64,000 bases of DNA from SEAL01 sp032153715. Its GTDB lineage: Bacteria > Patescibacteriota > Saccharimonadia > Saccharimonadales > Saccharimonadaceae. Below are positions 8,167 to 15,595 of this stretch, in pieces. The stretch is from assembly GCA_032153715.1 (NCBI GenBank), contig JALDYR010000002.1, positions 1 through 64,000 on the forward strand. Direction: 5' to 3'. The notes beneath the pieces were generated by a model. It had not been told where the DNA came from. It did no database searches and worked only from the letters and a program-made list of their open reading frames with translations. The position numbers and the translations under genes were made by a program. Every line of letters begins with the position of its first letter. Positions within the stretch are counted from its first letter, which is position 1.

Positions 8167-9387
8167 ATGAAGAAGTTCGTTACCGCATTGGGCGCCGTGG
8201 TTGTAATTGTACTGGCGTCATTTATAGGAATAAATATAGCCGCCGCACAAAGCTTTCATAGCGGCGACACGGTCAGTATCAAGCAAGACACGCCAATTGA
8301 TGCGACGGTCTATGCTGCCGGTAATAATGTCTTTATCGACAGTGACGTCAACGGCGATGTCATCTGTGCTGGGCAAAACGTCAAAGTGAATGGGACGATT
8401 CACGGCGATGTGATTTGTGCCGGCCAGACCGTCACTGTTGCAGGGCGAGTCGATGGTGATCTGCGCCTCGCGGGCCAAACGATTAATATTAGCGCTCGTG
8501 TCGGCACTAACGCCTCACTGATCGGTCAAACTATCGCGCTTGAACCTGCCGGGGCAATTAATGGTGACGTTGCCGCTCTTGGCAATGATGTCACTTTAGG
8601 TGGTCGGGTAGGGCGAGACGTTGCCGTCAACAGCGCCCGCCTGTTAATTGCCAATACCGTCGGCCGCAATGTGAGCGCCCAGGTTAATACTCTCGATCTG
8701 TCGAGCGGGTCACGGGTTGAAGGCAATATTACCTACACCAGCAACAACACTCTCAATCAAGCTTCGGGCGCCGAAGTAAACGGTGAAATCACCAAAAAGA
8801 CACCAACCTCATCGCAGCCTAATAGCGGTGACGTGACTGGCTTCGTTCTCGGCCTCTTCATCTACTGGCTACTCGCCTTGCTCATTATCGCCCTAGCCCT
8901 TGCCTTGCTCTTTCCCCGAGCTCTCCATACCGTTACCGACCGTGCCTTTCCACATCCATGGTGGGCACTGATGATCGGCTTTGTCGTCGCCGTCGCCTTG
9001 CCATTCATTCTCCTCTTCCTTGCCATCACCTTTGTCGGCTTGCCGCTTGCCTTAATCATCGGCGTCGCCTGGTTCCTCATCTTCTTACTCAGCGGTCCAT
9101 TCTTTGCCTACTACCTTGGCCGCCTGATCCTACGTAACTCCACCAAGCCGCTCCTGATTATGCTCGTGGGCGCCATCGTCCTGCTGATTGCCTACTTTAT
9201 CCCAATCCTCAATGTCGTCACTGTCCTTGCCGCCATCTGGATTGGTTCGGGCATGATTCTGATGGAACTCTTCACGCGCACCCCACGACCAGCCTATGAA
9301 TTAGCCGATCAACGCGCCACACAGCCAGCGACAATAGCCGACACTGAAGCGCCAGCAAAACCAGCAACCAGAAGAAAGAAGAAGTAA
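8167..9387 (+). CDS. Bactofilin-like beta-helix protein with C-terminal membrane domain
   Basis: A 406-residue protein with a signal peptide (about 1-27) and then ~170 residues of short repeats such as 'VNGDVICAGQNVKV', 'IHGDVICAGQTVTV' and 'VDGDLRLAGQTINI', typical of polymer-forming right-handed beta-helices. A Ser/Pro linker leads to four or five membrane helices (about 222-375) and a basic tail 'TRRKKK'. Because a signal peptide precedes it, the helix domain is probably outside, unlike cytoplasmic bactofilins. A role as surface scaffold is inference. The ribosome binding site AAGGGAG lies about ten bases before the ATG. Confidence 0.8.
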   Translation: MKKFVTALGAVVVIVLASFIGINIAAAQSFHSGDTVSIKQDTPIDATVYAAGNNVFIDSDVNGDVICAGQNVKVNGTIHGDVICAGQTVTVAGRVDGDLRLAGQTINISARVGTNASLIGQTIALEPAGAINGDVAALGNDVTLGGRVGRDVAVNSARLLIANTVGRNVSAQVNTLDLSSGSRVEGNITYTSNNTLNQASGAEVNGEITKKTPTSSQPNSGDVTGFVLGLFIYWLLALLIIALALALLFPRALHTVTDRAFPHPWWALMIGFVVAVALPFILLFLAITFVGLPLALIIGVAWFLIFLLSGPFFAYYLGRLILRNSTKPLLIMLVGAIVLLIAYFIPILNVVTVLAAIWIGSGMILMELFTRTPRPAYELADQRATQPATIADTEAPAKPATRRKKK

Positions 9388-9492
9388 TGTACTGGCTGCT
9401 TTATTTCACGAGCAGAACACCCGTCGCCTAGATAGGGTGATGGGCGTGTAGCTACTTAGCATTGAGCAGTTCAGCAAGAGCTGTACAGTCAC

Positions 9493-9538
9493 AAAATAAA
9501 ACACCCCCAGAGTATGAAAAAATATCATACCCTGGGGG
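9493..9538 (-). terminator. Rho-independent terminator (minus strand)
   Basis: CCCCCAG / CTGGGGG outer stem with an inner GTATGA/TCATAC stem. A T-rich tract follows on the minus strand, so it ends the gene at 9548. Confidence 0.85.
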
Positions 9539-9547
9539 CCTGGCGCG

Positions 9548-10015
9548 TTAGCTAAATTTTCTCAGCACCTGCGCCGGTCTTGACGAGCGAGTAATCAGCA
9601 GCTGCTTTGCCCGCTCTGGATCAGATGCCAGGAGAGATGGCGCCAACTCCGCCCATTGTCGCTTTTCGAACCGGTCATTAATTGCCACGCTACCCAAAAA
9701 ACCTACGAGCAAAACTACACCGGCTTCGTACAACGTCAAGGCAAGCGGCCGCCCACTACTTAGAACATGCATCGGACGCAAGCACACGCAAAAGATGAGG
9801 ACGCCCGCCACACCGCCAAAGATCGCGTGGACAATGATACCAGGATCCCATAGTCTCAGCCCGACCGCCTCCTTGTCATTGATCTGTATAATACCCGTTA
9901 CACGCTCCGGCTTGATGTGGCCATCCGCCACGATGAGCCCATTGACGCAACCGCCAACCGCACCAATTGCAAACATCGCCACAACCAACAGAAACGCTGA
10001 CAGTACGACATTCAT
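9548..10015 (-). CDS. Small membrane protein, unknown function
   Basis: A 155-residue protein with an N-terminal membrane segment (about 3-23), a short soluble stretch, two further hydrophobic helices (about 60-80 and 94-115, with 'AGVVLLVGFLGSVAI') and a basic C-terminal tail 'RSSRPAQVLRKFS'. The family is not recognised. The start is supported by GGTGGGAGAG about five bases upstream. The gene is monocistronic, with its own terminator immediately downstream. Confidence 0.65.
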   Translation of the reverse strand: MNVVLSAFLLVVAMFAIGAVGGCVNGLIVADGHIKPERVTGIIQINDKEAVGLRLWDPGIIVHAIFGGVAGVLIFCVCLRPMHVLSSGRPLALTLYEAGVVLLVGFLGSVAINDRFEKRQWAELAPSLLASDPERAKQLLITRSSRPAQVLRKFS

Positions 10016-10194
10016 TTTTCTCTCCCACCTCGTTGTCGGATGAATGTTAGCTTAATATATACTCTTGTTTTTGCTTTTTGGCAATTAATTTAAAATGAAG
10101 TCCCCGCTGGCTGCGAGGACTCACCTGGAGCCTCGAACAGACGAACGGGGATAGCAGAATCTGCAGCCTGTGCTAAAAGGCGTGCTTTACACGA

Positions 10195-10677
10195 CTAGTC
10201 GAACATGCCGTAATCGATCGGATTCTCGGATCCCGTCGTACTGGCGAACCAGCGCAGTCTGACGTAGTAGCCGTGAATAGTCTTCCCTACGACAGAGTCG
10301 TAGTCGTACTCATCAATGACAGAACGAGCCTTGGGGATGTTGACAGGAGTACGCAGCCAGGTAGCTACGAGTATCTCGTCTTTCTGTAGCACAGCCATCA
10401 ACTCAGCATGCGAGACCTTCGAGCCGACGCCTATCAGTCGGTTGCCAGCTTCCTGCACGTGAGGTGCTGTGACTGGCTCGATGATATCCCACTCGACAAG
10501 CAGATCATCAGGATAGCCGCCTTCGTCGATAATGTGCGTATAGAACATGCCCAACGCCTCTTCGATGTCAGCGCTATTCCTGATGTCATCAGCGAACTCA
10601 TTGTCGATCACCTTGGCACCGAGAGCCTTCTCGACTAGTTCGTCGACGGTCGGCTCGTCCTTCGGTTTGTTTTCCAC
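10195..10677 (-). CDS. Hypothetical acidic protein, GTG start
   Basis: About 160 residues, acidic (many Asp and Glu), no signal peptide or membrane segment, ending 'NPIDYGMFD'. Codons TTG ACC GTG follow a GTAGGAG ribosome binding site directly, so the TTG at 10683 is too close and the GTG at 10677 (six-base spacing) is the better start. GC content and codon use differ slightly from the neighbours. The family is not recognised. No gene is seen in 10016-10194 or 10678-10904. Confidence 0.6.
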   Translation of the reverse strand: MENKPKDEPTVDELVEKALGAKVIDNEFADDIRNSADIEEALGMFYTHIIDEGGYPDDLLVEWDIIEPVTAPHVQEAGNRLIGVGSKVSHAELMAVLQKDEILVATWLRTPVNIPKARSVIDEYDYDSVVGKTIHGYYVRLRWFASTTGSENPIDYGMFD

Positions 10678-10871
10678 GGTCAACTCCTACATCGTTCGAT
10701 GGATGATCCTGTAGTATTTTAAAATAAAATAATATATTAGTCAAAATTCCGTTAGTATAAAATATACTTCTTGATAGTACTTCTCGAAAAGAATCGGATG
10801 CGGTGAAGTAAATGATTATAATTATGCCTTTGGAACCATCGAAAAGCTTGAACTCTATCTGCTAATACAGA

Positions 10872-10893
10872 AAATCGCCCCGAAGGGCGATTT
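10872..10893 (-). terminator. Terminator of tRNA-Met
   Basis: AAATCGCCC-CGAA-GGGCGATTT hairpin lying just downstream of the tRNA on the minus strand, followed by TTTC. Confidence 0.75.
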
Positions 10894-10904
10894 AAATTCT
10901 AATT

Positions 10905-10981
10905 TGGTAGCAGCGACAGGAATTGAACCTGTGACCTCAAGCTTATGAGTCTTGCGCTCTAACCAACTGAGCTACGCTGCC
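10905..10981 (-). tRNA. tRNA-Met (elongator), anticodon CAU
   Basis: A complete cloverleaf on the minus strand: acceptor GGCAGCG/CGCTGCT, D-arm 'AGCTCAGTTGGTTAGAGC', anticodon loop CTCATAA, T-loop TTCAATT and an encoded CCA end. G1 pairs with U72, so it is not the initiator. The anticodon stem and overall sequence resemble elongator Met more than the tRNA-Ile(CAU) at 23483. Confidence 0.85.
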
Positions 10982-11043
10982 ATATCTATTGCTGAATTAT
11001 TGTAACAGATACGGCGCGTATTTTCTACTCTTTTTCGACGAGC

Positions 11044-11190
11044 TTATAACTCGATATCGTCGGGTAGGGCGGCGTGACGGCTGTTGACAAAATTCTGAAG
11101 GTAATCGCTGCTGCGTTGGATATTCCAGGTAGCTAGTTCGATAGCATCAGAAATACTGGCGACATTCGCGTCGCTGCTTTGTGTTTGCAT
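11044..11190 (-). CDS. Small hypothetical protein, 48 residues
   Basis: The frame from ATG 11190 to TAA 11044 encodes a hydrophilic, probably helical peptide that includes 'SDAIELATWNIQRSSDYLQN' and ends in an acidic 'LPDDIEL'. An AAAAAGGAC ribosome binding site sits about six bases before the start. Codon use matches the surrounding genes. No membrane segment and no recognised family. Confidence 0.55.
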   Translation of the reverse strand: MQTQSSDANVASISDAIELATWNIQRSSDYLQNFVNSRHAALPDDIEL

Positions 11191-11296
11191 GTTGTTGTCC
11201 TTTTTGTTTTTTCTTTTGTACTAGATTTATATTAGCATAAGTTTGTTAAAAAAGCAATAGTATTTTATATACGAAATGCTCAATTCTCACCTGTTT

Positions 11297-11587
11297 TTAT
11301 AATTGATCGGCAGTGGTTTCGAGTTCGGTCATGTCGGCGTCGTCAAACGACATTGCGTCTAGGTCACTAGTTGCCGCATCCAACCCAGCACTCGACATAA
11401 TCGTGTCACTCTCCTCGACTACAATACTCGAGACTGACGAATTCCCCATAGCTTGCGACACAGGCACCTCTTTTGGAGCGATAAAGTTACGGTACCCAAC
11501 TACTCCTAGCGAGCCGACGATCACCAGTATGACAACAATAATTATCAATTCAATTAACGTAAACCCTTGGCGGTCAGCCTGGCTCAT
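11297..11587 (-). CDS. Type IV prepilin-like protein
   Basis: A 96-residue protein that begins 'MSQADRQGFTLIELIIIVVI', a textbook class III signal: a short basic leader, Gly before the cleavage site, Phe+1 and Glu+5, and then a hydrophobic helix. A prepilin peptidase would cut after Gly and methylate Phe. The globular remainder is short and acidic (Asp-, Ser- and Met-rich), so this may be a minor pilin or pseudopilin. Its start overlaps the preceding gene's stop by four bases (ATGA), so the two are translationally coupled. No other pilus machinery is in the window. Confidence 0.85.
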   Translation of the reverse strand: MSQADRQGFTLIELIIIVVILVIVGSLGVVGYRNFIAPKEVPVSQAMGNSSVSSIVVEESDTIMSSAGLDAATSDLDAMSFDDADMTELETTADQL

Positions 11588-12114
11588 CGTGTTGACTCCT
11601 TGCTCGCCGATTTCACCCCGACAATCAGCTTCTTGACCGCATCACGATACGCCTTAACCTCTTCAACTCCACTTGCATGCTTACTGCGGAAAGCCTGAAT
11701 AATGGTTCGCGGTGCGACGCTTTCGCACGAGAACGACGCCGTTGATTTAATCGTACTGACCGCCGATTGCGCAATCACCCGCCTGGCGTCAACGTCAGCT
11801 GCTAGCTGCGCATAACTCGCCAGCTGGTAGTCTTTGCTTTCATAAAATGCCTTGGTCTTGTCGGCAACGGTTGTGATACGATCAATCCGTAGCTGATTAC
11901 GATTTACCACCCGGGTCATCACCGAATTAACCTGCGCTTCGTGCGCCGCACAGATTTTCTTTGTTACTTCTGCACGTGCCGTGGTCGTTGCTGTCTCGGC
12001 TTGGGTCTTTCGCTCGGTAGTCGATTGCGCATAGCTAGTAGGGGGTGTCGCAAGGAAAATACTACCCACGATCATCGTTACAATAATGGCTCCCTGCATG
12101 CGTTTTGTTAGCAT
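11584..12114 (-). CDS. Secreted helical protein with two cysteines, paired with the prepilin
   Basis: A 176-residue protein with a signal peptide (about 1-29, cleaving near 'TSYAQS'). It is followed by a mostly alpha-helical domain with two Cys, one in 'KKICAAHEAQ' and one in 'ASFSCESVAP', placed as if bridging two long helices. The protein at 32318 has the same length, layout and Cys positions (with 'ANCTSATQ' and 'KIDCHKQP'), so I consider them paralogues. It sits directly upstream of and overlaps the prepilin gene, suggesting a surface or pilus-associated role (inference). Confidence 0.7.
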   Translation of the reverse strand: MLTKRMQGAIIVTMIVGSIFLATPPTSYAQSTTERKTQAETATTTARAEVTKKICAAHEAQVNSVMTRVVNRNQLRIDRITTVADKTKAFYESKDYQLASYAQLAADVDARRVIAQSAVSTIKSTASFSCESVAPRTIIQAFRSKHASGVEEVKAYRDAVKKLIVGVKSASKESTR

Positions 12115-12216
12115 ATTTGTTCCGTTTATTGTCGTTATGTCTCATAGCATACTCCTCTCTCAAGAAAAACTCAATATTACTGCTATAATAAGGAAACCCG
12201 CGAGAAAGGTTGCAGT

Positions 12217-12372
12217 ATGCTGACATTCATTGTTCAAAATTACTCGCCCGTCGAACTGGCTTTTATACTAATTGCACTGATCGGCGCCGTGGTTGTTGTT
12301 GCTATATTCTGGAAAAAGACGCGCACGCCCATTGAACGTGAACGGCGCCAGCATTATCGAGCCAGCAAATAG
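12217..12372 (+). CDS. Small single-pass membrane protein, 51 residues
   Basis: ATG 12217 to TAG 12372 encodes an N-terminal tail, one long hydrophobic helix (about residues 11-31, 'PVELAFILIALIGAVVVVAI') and a strongly basic C-terminus ('FWKKTRTPIERERRQHYRAS'). It has a TATAAT box (12184-12189), an AAAGG Shine-Dalgarno and its own strong terminator, so it is a complete monocistronic gene. The positive tail predicts N-out/C-in topology. Function unknown. Confidence 0.65.
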   Translation: MLTFIVQNYSPVELAFILIALIGAVVVVAIFWKKTRTPIERERRQHYRASK

Positions 12373-12374
12373 CC

Positions 12375-12421
12375 GCCATCCGACCACCGAGAGTCATCCG
12401 ATGGTCGGATGGCTCTTTTTT
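12375..12421 (+). terminator. Strong Rho-independent terminator
   Basis: Twelve-base perfect stem GCCATCCGACCA / TGGTCGGATGGC followed by TCTTTTTTTT. Confidence 0.92.
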
Positions 12422-12478
12422 TGACCGAACATTACCGTTTGTGGTATAAATAAACAAAAGGATTATAAAAATAAACAC

Positions 12479-13201
12479 ATGGATCACCTGAGCTCGATCG
12501 CAATCGTCATCCTCGCCGCATTGATTCACGCCAGCTTCCAACTGAGCGTCAGTGTTTTGACACTCATGAGCGGCCATGCCATCGGCGCAAAACAATCCCA
12601 CACCCGCCTACTCAAGCTAACAAGTGGTTTTTTGTTTGGCGCGGGGACTATGACAATGCTAACCATCTCATTTACCTCATACGTTGCCGTTAGCGTGTTT
12701 GGCAACAGCGCCCCGCTTATCGTCTGGGCAACCTGCTGCGGCTTTCTTGTGGGCCTTGGCATTTCCGTCTGGCTGTTTTACTACCGCAAAGCCAAAGGTA
12801 CAAGCCTGTGGATTCCCCGCGGGATGGCAAAATACCTGAGTGAGCGCTCAAAAGCCACCAAGCGCAGCGCCGAAGCGTTTGGTCTAGGCCTTAGTAGTGT
12901 TGCCGCCGAGCTGCTATTCATTATTGCGCCTGTTATGATCAGCTCCCTCGTTCTGATTTACCTCGAACCAGAATGGCAACTATATGGCATCCTGCTCTAC
13001 ACCGGCATCTCGCTACTACCACTACTAATTGTCGGCAGCCTGATTGGCAGCGGCCATACTCTTAGCGGTATTCAAAAATGGCGCGAAGCCAACAAACGCT
13101 TTATGCAGTTTGCAGCTGGTACTGGCCTGTTAATACTTGGGTTTTACATTTATGTTGACCAGGTGTTGTCAGTTACCGTTACTGCTGCGGGGGGATGGTA
13201 A
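12479..13201 (+). CDS. Six-helix membrane protein, first gene of ATP-cone/flavoprotein operon
   Basis: A 240-residue protein with about six membrane helices and two short basic loops ('IGAKQSHTRLLK', 'YYRKAKGTSLW'). The 3+3 layout loosely recalls the LysE/DsbD-type fold, but no cysteine pair or other signature is present, so the transport role is only a guess. It lies just upstream of the ATP-cone gene, its stop codon being inside that gene's translation start region, and a flavoprotein gene follows, so the three are very probably co-expressed. Confidence 0.65.
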   Translation: MDHLSSIAIVILAALIHASFQLSVSVLTLMSGHAIGAKQSHTRLLKLTSGFLFGAGTMTMLTISFTSYVAVSVFGNSAPLIVWATCCGFLVGLGISVWLFYYRKAKGTSLWIPRGMAKYLSERSKATKRSAEAFGLGLSSVAAELLFIIAPVMISSLVLIYLEPEWQLYGILLYTGISLLPLLIVGSLIGSGHTLSGIQKWREANKRFMQFAAGTGLLILGFYIYVDQVLSVTVTAAGGW

Positions 13202-13203
13202 GT

Positions 13204-13491
13204 ATGGCGCGACAACTTATTGACGTCGTCAAGCGCAGCGGTAAGCGCCCCAGCGAACCATTTAATCGCGACAAACTTCATGCGAGCGTGCGGGCAGCCT
13301 GCCTCAGTGTACGCAGCCCCGAGGGGGAAGCGGACACAACCGCTCACAAGGTGGCTGATGCGGTCATCATTTGGCTCGAAACCAAACCAGAAGTCACCAG
13401 CAACGACCTACGCCGCATCACCACGCATCACCTAAAAGTCTTCCATCCCGACGCCGCCTATTTATACGAACAACACCGAAGTATTATCTAA
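13204..13491 (+). CDS. Stand-alone ATP-cone domain protein
   Basis: A 95-residue protein opening 'MARQLIDVVKRSGKRPSEPF', followed by 'RDKLHASVRAACLSVRSPEG', 'VTSNDLRRITTHHLKVFHPDA' and 'AYLYEQH'. This is the nucleotide-sensing ATP-cone of NrdR and ribonucleotide reductases, without the NrdR zinc ribbon. A second possible ATG at 13195 would add three residues but leaves no room for a ribosome binding site. ATP-cones report ATP/dATP levels to a partner protein, here most likely the adjacent flavoprotein or membrane protein (inference from the operon). Confidence 0.8.
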   Translation: MARQLIDVVKRSGKRPSEPFNRDKLHASVRAACLSVRSPEGEADTTAHKVADAVIIWLETKPEVTSNDLRRITTHHLKVFHPDAAYLYEQHRSII

Positions 13492-13505
13492 GGAGCAACA
13501 CAAAA

Positions 13506-14876
13506 ATGGCAAAACAAAAATTCGACTATGACCTGATTGTTATCGGCAGCGGCGCTGGCGGTAGCGCTGCTGCGACCATCGCTGCCCGCGAAGGCAAGCG
13601 CGTGGCAATTATTGAACAAGACACCTTTGGCGGCGAAAGTCCGAACTGGAGCGACGTTCCAACCAAGGCACTCCTGCATGCCGCCCATCTATACGAAGAG
13701 GCTCGCCAGGGTGCTCGCTTTGGCCTGCGCTCTAGCACAATGAGCTACAACTACCCGTCACTCCGTTCGTGGAAAGAACTGGCCGTCAAGCGCACTGGCG
13801 CTGGCGGCAATCGCCGTTACTACGAAAACGAGGGTATTAGCGCCTTTCATGGCACGGCTCACTTTTTAACGCCGCACGAAATTAGCGTTAACCGTCGCCA
13901 CCTGTCTGCCGAGTACTTCCTCGTTGCCACCGGGTCACACTGGGTGCCGCCAAAAATCCAAGGACTCGACACTGTTGATTACCTGACGCCGCGCACCATC
14001 CTCGAAGCCGTCCGTCCACCAAAGAGCCTGTATATTATTGGCGGCGGCACGATTGGCCTCGAGATCGCCCAACTGATGGCTATCTTTGGCACCAAAGTCT
14101 ATATTGCCGAAGTTGCCAGTCGCCTCCTCCCAAGCTATGACAGCGAAGCAGGGGAGTTGCTCGAACGACTTCTCCACGAACAAAAAGACGTCACCGTCCT
14201 CACCCACACCCGCACCGTAGCTGTTGAAAAAGAAAACATCGCCAAGCGCGTCACCTACAACCGCGGGGGAGCGGAACATTCTATTCGCGTCGACGAAGTT
14301 CTGATCGCCACCGGCCGCGAGCCAAGCGTTGACCTTGGCCTAGAAAATGCTACCGTCGCCTATACGCCAAAAGGTATCGAGGTCAATGATCAGTTACAAA
14401 CCAGTGCGCGCCACATTTACGCTGCTGGTGATGTCCTTGGTCGCCACAATCATACCCATACGGCACTGCTCGAAAGCCGCATTGCTGTCAATAATATCGT
14501 TTCGAAGGGCAAATCTTCCCCTGACTATACCGCCACGCCACGCATTGTCTTTACCTATCCTGGCATTGCCTCAGTTGGCCTTAGTGAAGACGACTGCCTG
14601 AAGCGCGACTTGCAGATCAAGAAAGCCATCGCACCGCTCAACATTATCGCTCGTAGCAACACCAGCGACTTCCGTGATGGTTTCGTTAAGCTAATTAGCG
14701 ACAAGAAGGGCGTTCTGCTCGGCGCTACGATCGTGGCACCCCATGCTGGCGAACTGATCCATGAACTCGCATTGGCACTCAAGTATGAAATGAGTGCTCA
14801 GCACGTCGCCGCTACACCACACGCCTTCCTTAGCTGGAGCGAAGCTATCCGCGTTGCCGCCGCCAAGCTGAGTTAG
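13506..14876 (+). CDS. Class I flavin disulfide reductase homologue lacking the redox cysteines
   Basis: A 456-residue protein with 'LIVIGSGAGGSAAATIAARE' (FAD-binding GxGxxG), a second NAD(P)-binding 'IIGGGTIGLEIAQ', the 'YAAGDV' flavin motif and a C-terminal dimerisation domain. The family overlaps mercuric reductase and lipoamide dehydrogenase. Where relatives have GGxCxNxxCxPTKAL, this protein reads 'GGESPNWSDVPTKAL': the Cys pair is Ser and Asp. The C-terminal HxHPTxxE is 'HAFLSWSE', so the catalytic His is Phe. It can therefore hardly reduce disulfides; a transhydrogenase, quinone reductase or sensor role is possible. Start chosen at ATG 13506 after AAGGAG. Confidence 0.85.
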   Translation: MAKQKFDYDLIVIGSGAGGSAAATIAAREGKRVAIIEQDTFGGESPNWSDVPTKALLHAAHLYEEARQGARFGLRSSTMSYNYPSLRSWKELAVKRTGAGGNRRYYENEGISAFHGTAHFLTPHEISVNRRHLSAEYFLVATGSHWVPPKIQGLDTVDYLTPRTILEAVRPPKSLYIIGGGTIGLEIAQLMAIFGTKVYIAEVASRLLPSYDSEAGELLERLLHEQKDVTVLTHTRTVAVEKENIAKRVTYNRGGAEHSIRVDEVLIATGREPSVDLGLENATVAYTPKGIEVNDQLQTSARHIYAAGDVLGRHNHTHTALLESRIAVNNIVSKGKSSPDYTATPRIVFTYPGIASVGLSEDDCLKRDLQIKKAIAPLNIIARSNTSDFRDGFVKLISDKKGVLLGATIVAPHAGELIHELALALKYEMSAQHVAATPHAFLSWSEAIRVAAAKLS

Positions 14877-14955
14877 CTTTCTTATTAGTTGACTTTTTAT
14901 ACATATTATGATAATGTACAGCTATTAATCTCGTTCATTTGAGCGGGGTAGTACC

Positions 14956-14972
14956 TGTGACACTCCGTCACA
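14956..14972. promoter_or_regulatory. Perfect inverted repeat, possible operator
   Basis: TGTGAC-ACTCC-GTCACA lies 19 bases before the next start codon. The half sites match those of Crp (TGTGA/TCACA), but the spacer between them is seven rather than six bases. It could be an operator for the Crp/Fnr-like protein encoded at 50801 or a leader hairpin. Confidence 0.4.
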
Positions 14973-14990
14973 TCCACCGAGGAGTAGCGA

Positions 14991-15302
14991 ATGTTTGAGC
15001 ACCATCAGCAGTCGCATGCAATTCATTTTCAAGCCCATACCTATGGAAGGCAGAAGAGTATCGTTCTGCGATTCAACGAACCCGTGCTCACCACTACAGC
15101 AAATCCGGAGTATTTCGTACCAGCAATTAAAAACGCACTCGAAAATCTGCCCGACTGTGAACTCACGACGCACGGCGGCTATCTAGTCCGATACAACCGC
15201 AAGACCTATGCCGGCGACAAGCTCGAAGAGCTCGTAAGGTGCATCGCAACAATTACGTTCAATACGATCATAGATCCGGCTTTATACTCATCAAAGTATT
15301 AA
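14991..15302 (+). CDS. Hypothetical protein, 103 residues
   Basis: Soluble, mixed alpha/beta in appearance, His- and Thr-rich, no signal peptide or known motif. CGAGGAG about six bases before the ATG is a good ribosome binding site. The gene has a palindrome in its leader and two hairpins after it, so it is monocistronic. Family not recognised. Confidence 0.6.
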   Translation: MFEHHQQSHAIHFQAHTYGRQKSIVLRFNEPVLTTTANPEYFVPAIKNALENLPDCELTTHGGYLVRYNRKTYAGDKLEELVRCIATITFNTIIDPALYSSKY

Positions 15303-15304
15303 CC

Positions 15305-15378
15305 AGGTAGGGGAGGGGGAGTAAATCACTCTCACTCCCCTACCCGCACAATCTCCACTCCCACTCGGAGTGTTTTTT
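15305..15378 (+). terminator. Two consecutive hairpins ending the hypothetical gene
   Basis: The first hairpin is GGTAGGGGAG / CTCCCCTACC (15305-15343). The second is ACTCC-CACTC-GGAGT followed by GTTTTTTAT (15356-15379), a normal Rho-independent terminator. Confidence 0.7.
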
Positions 15379-15386
15379 ATACCCAA

Positions 15387-15413
15387 GAAAAAAGCCCCAT
15401 CGACTGATGAGAC
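15387..15413 (-). terminator. Displaced original terminator of tRNA-fMet
   Basis: On the minus strand GTCTCATC-AGTC-GATGGGGC pairs over eight bases using G-U pairs that work only on this strand, then TTTTTT. It sits immediately outside the left att copy, exactly where the tRNA-fMet terminator would stand if the island were removed. Confidence 0.65.
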
Positions 15414-15416
15414 GTT

Positions 15417-15428
15417 TTTCTTGGTTGC
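15417..15428. repeat. Left att core of the tRNA-fMet island
   Basis: TTTCTTGGTTGC, identical to 19869-19880, where it covers the last seven bases of tRNA-fMet (GCAACCA on the minus strand) and five bases beyond. It marks the left boundary of a ~4.45 kb insertion. Confidence 0.6.
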
Positions 15429-15531
15429 CCAAGTGGCTCTGCATTGGAACCAGATCTGTGAGGATATACTTAGGTGGAAAGAGATCACTAGCGTTCTGTC
15501 ACTGTCTACTACTATACCCACCCACAATTAG
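15417..15531 (+). pseudogene. Severed C-terminal tail of island recombinase (tail A)
   Basis: In the frame that reads the att core as Phe-Leu-Val-Ala, the sequence continues 'QVALHWNQICEDILRWKEI' and stops at 15531. The same frame across the right att copy reads Phe-Leu-Val-Ala and then antisense tRNA. The simplest reading is that the recombinase gene spanned attP and integration left its last ~35 codons here. It has no start of its own apart from a GTG at 15370, outside the island. A similar peptide is encoded at 16442. Confidence 0.5.
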
Positions 15532-15595
15532 AGCCCTGTGCAATTGGGTTAGCTCCCTATACTCATACTCCTTAATTGTGGGTGGCGAGATTATC

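Noticed and set aside
10801..10870. Seventeen-codon ORF with ATG in the gap before tRNA-Met
   Set aside because: Too short, weak ribosome binding site, no terminator of its own and AT-rich composition.
11297..11636. Plus-strand ORF opposite the prepilin gene
   Set aside because: It is the antisense of a well-supported prepilin with a canonical cleavage motif; no ribosome binding site.
15425..15458. Left-end repeat (with 16451-16485) interpreted as a degenerate tRNA fragment
   Set aside because: The TTGGAACC stretch recalls a T-arm, but arm lengths do not fit and the two copies conserve amino acids rather than base pairs.
15291..15527. Minus-strand 78-codon ORF and plus-strand ORF 15407-15601 over the left att region
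   Set aside because: Both cross the terminators and the att core without a ribosome binding site; the tail frame explains the coding signal better.
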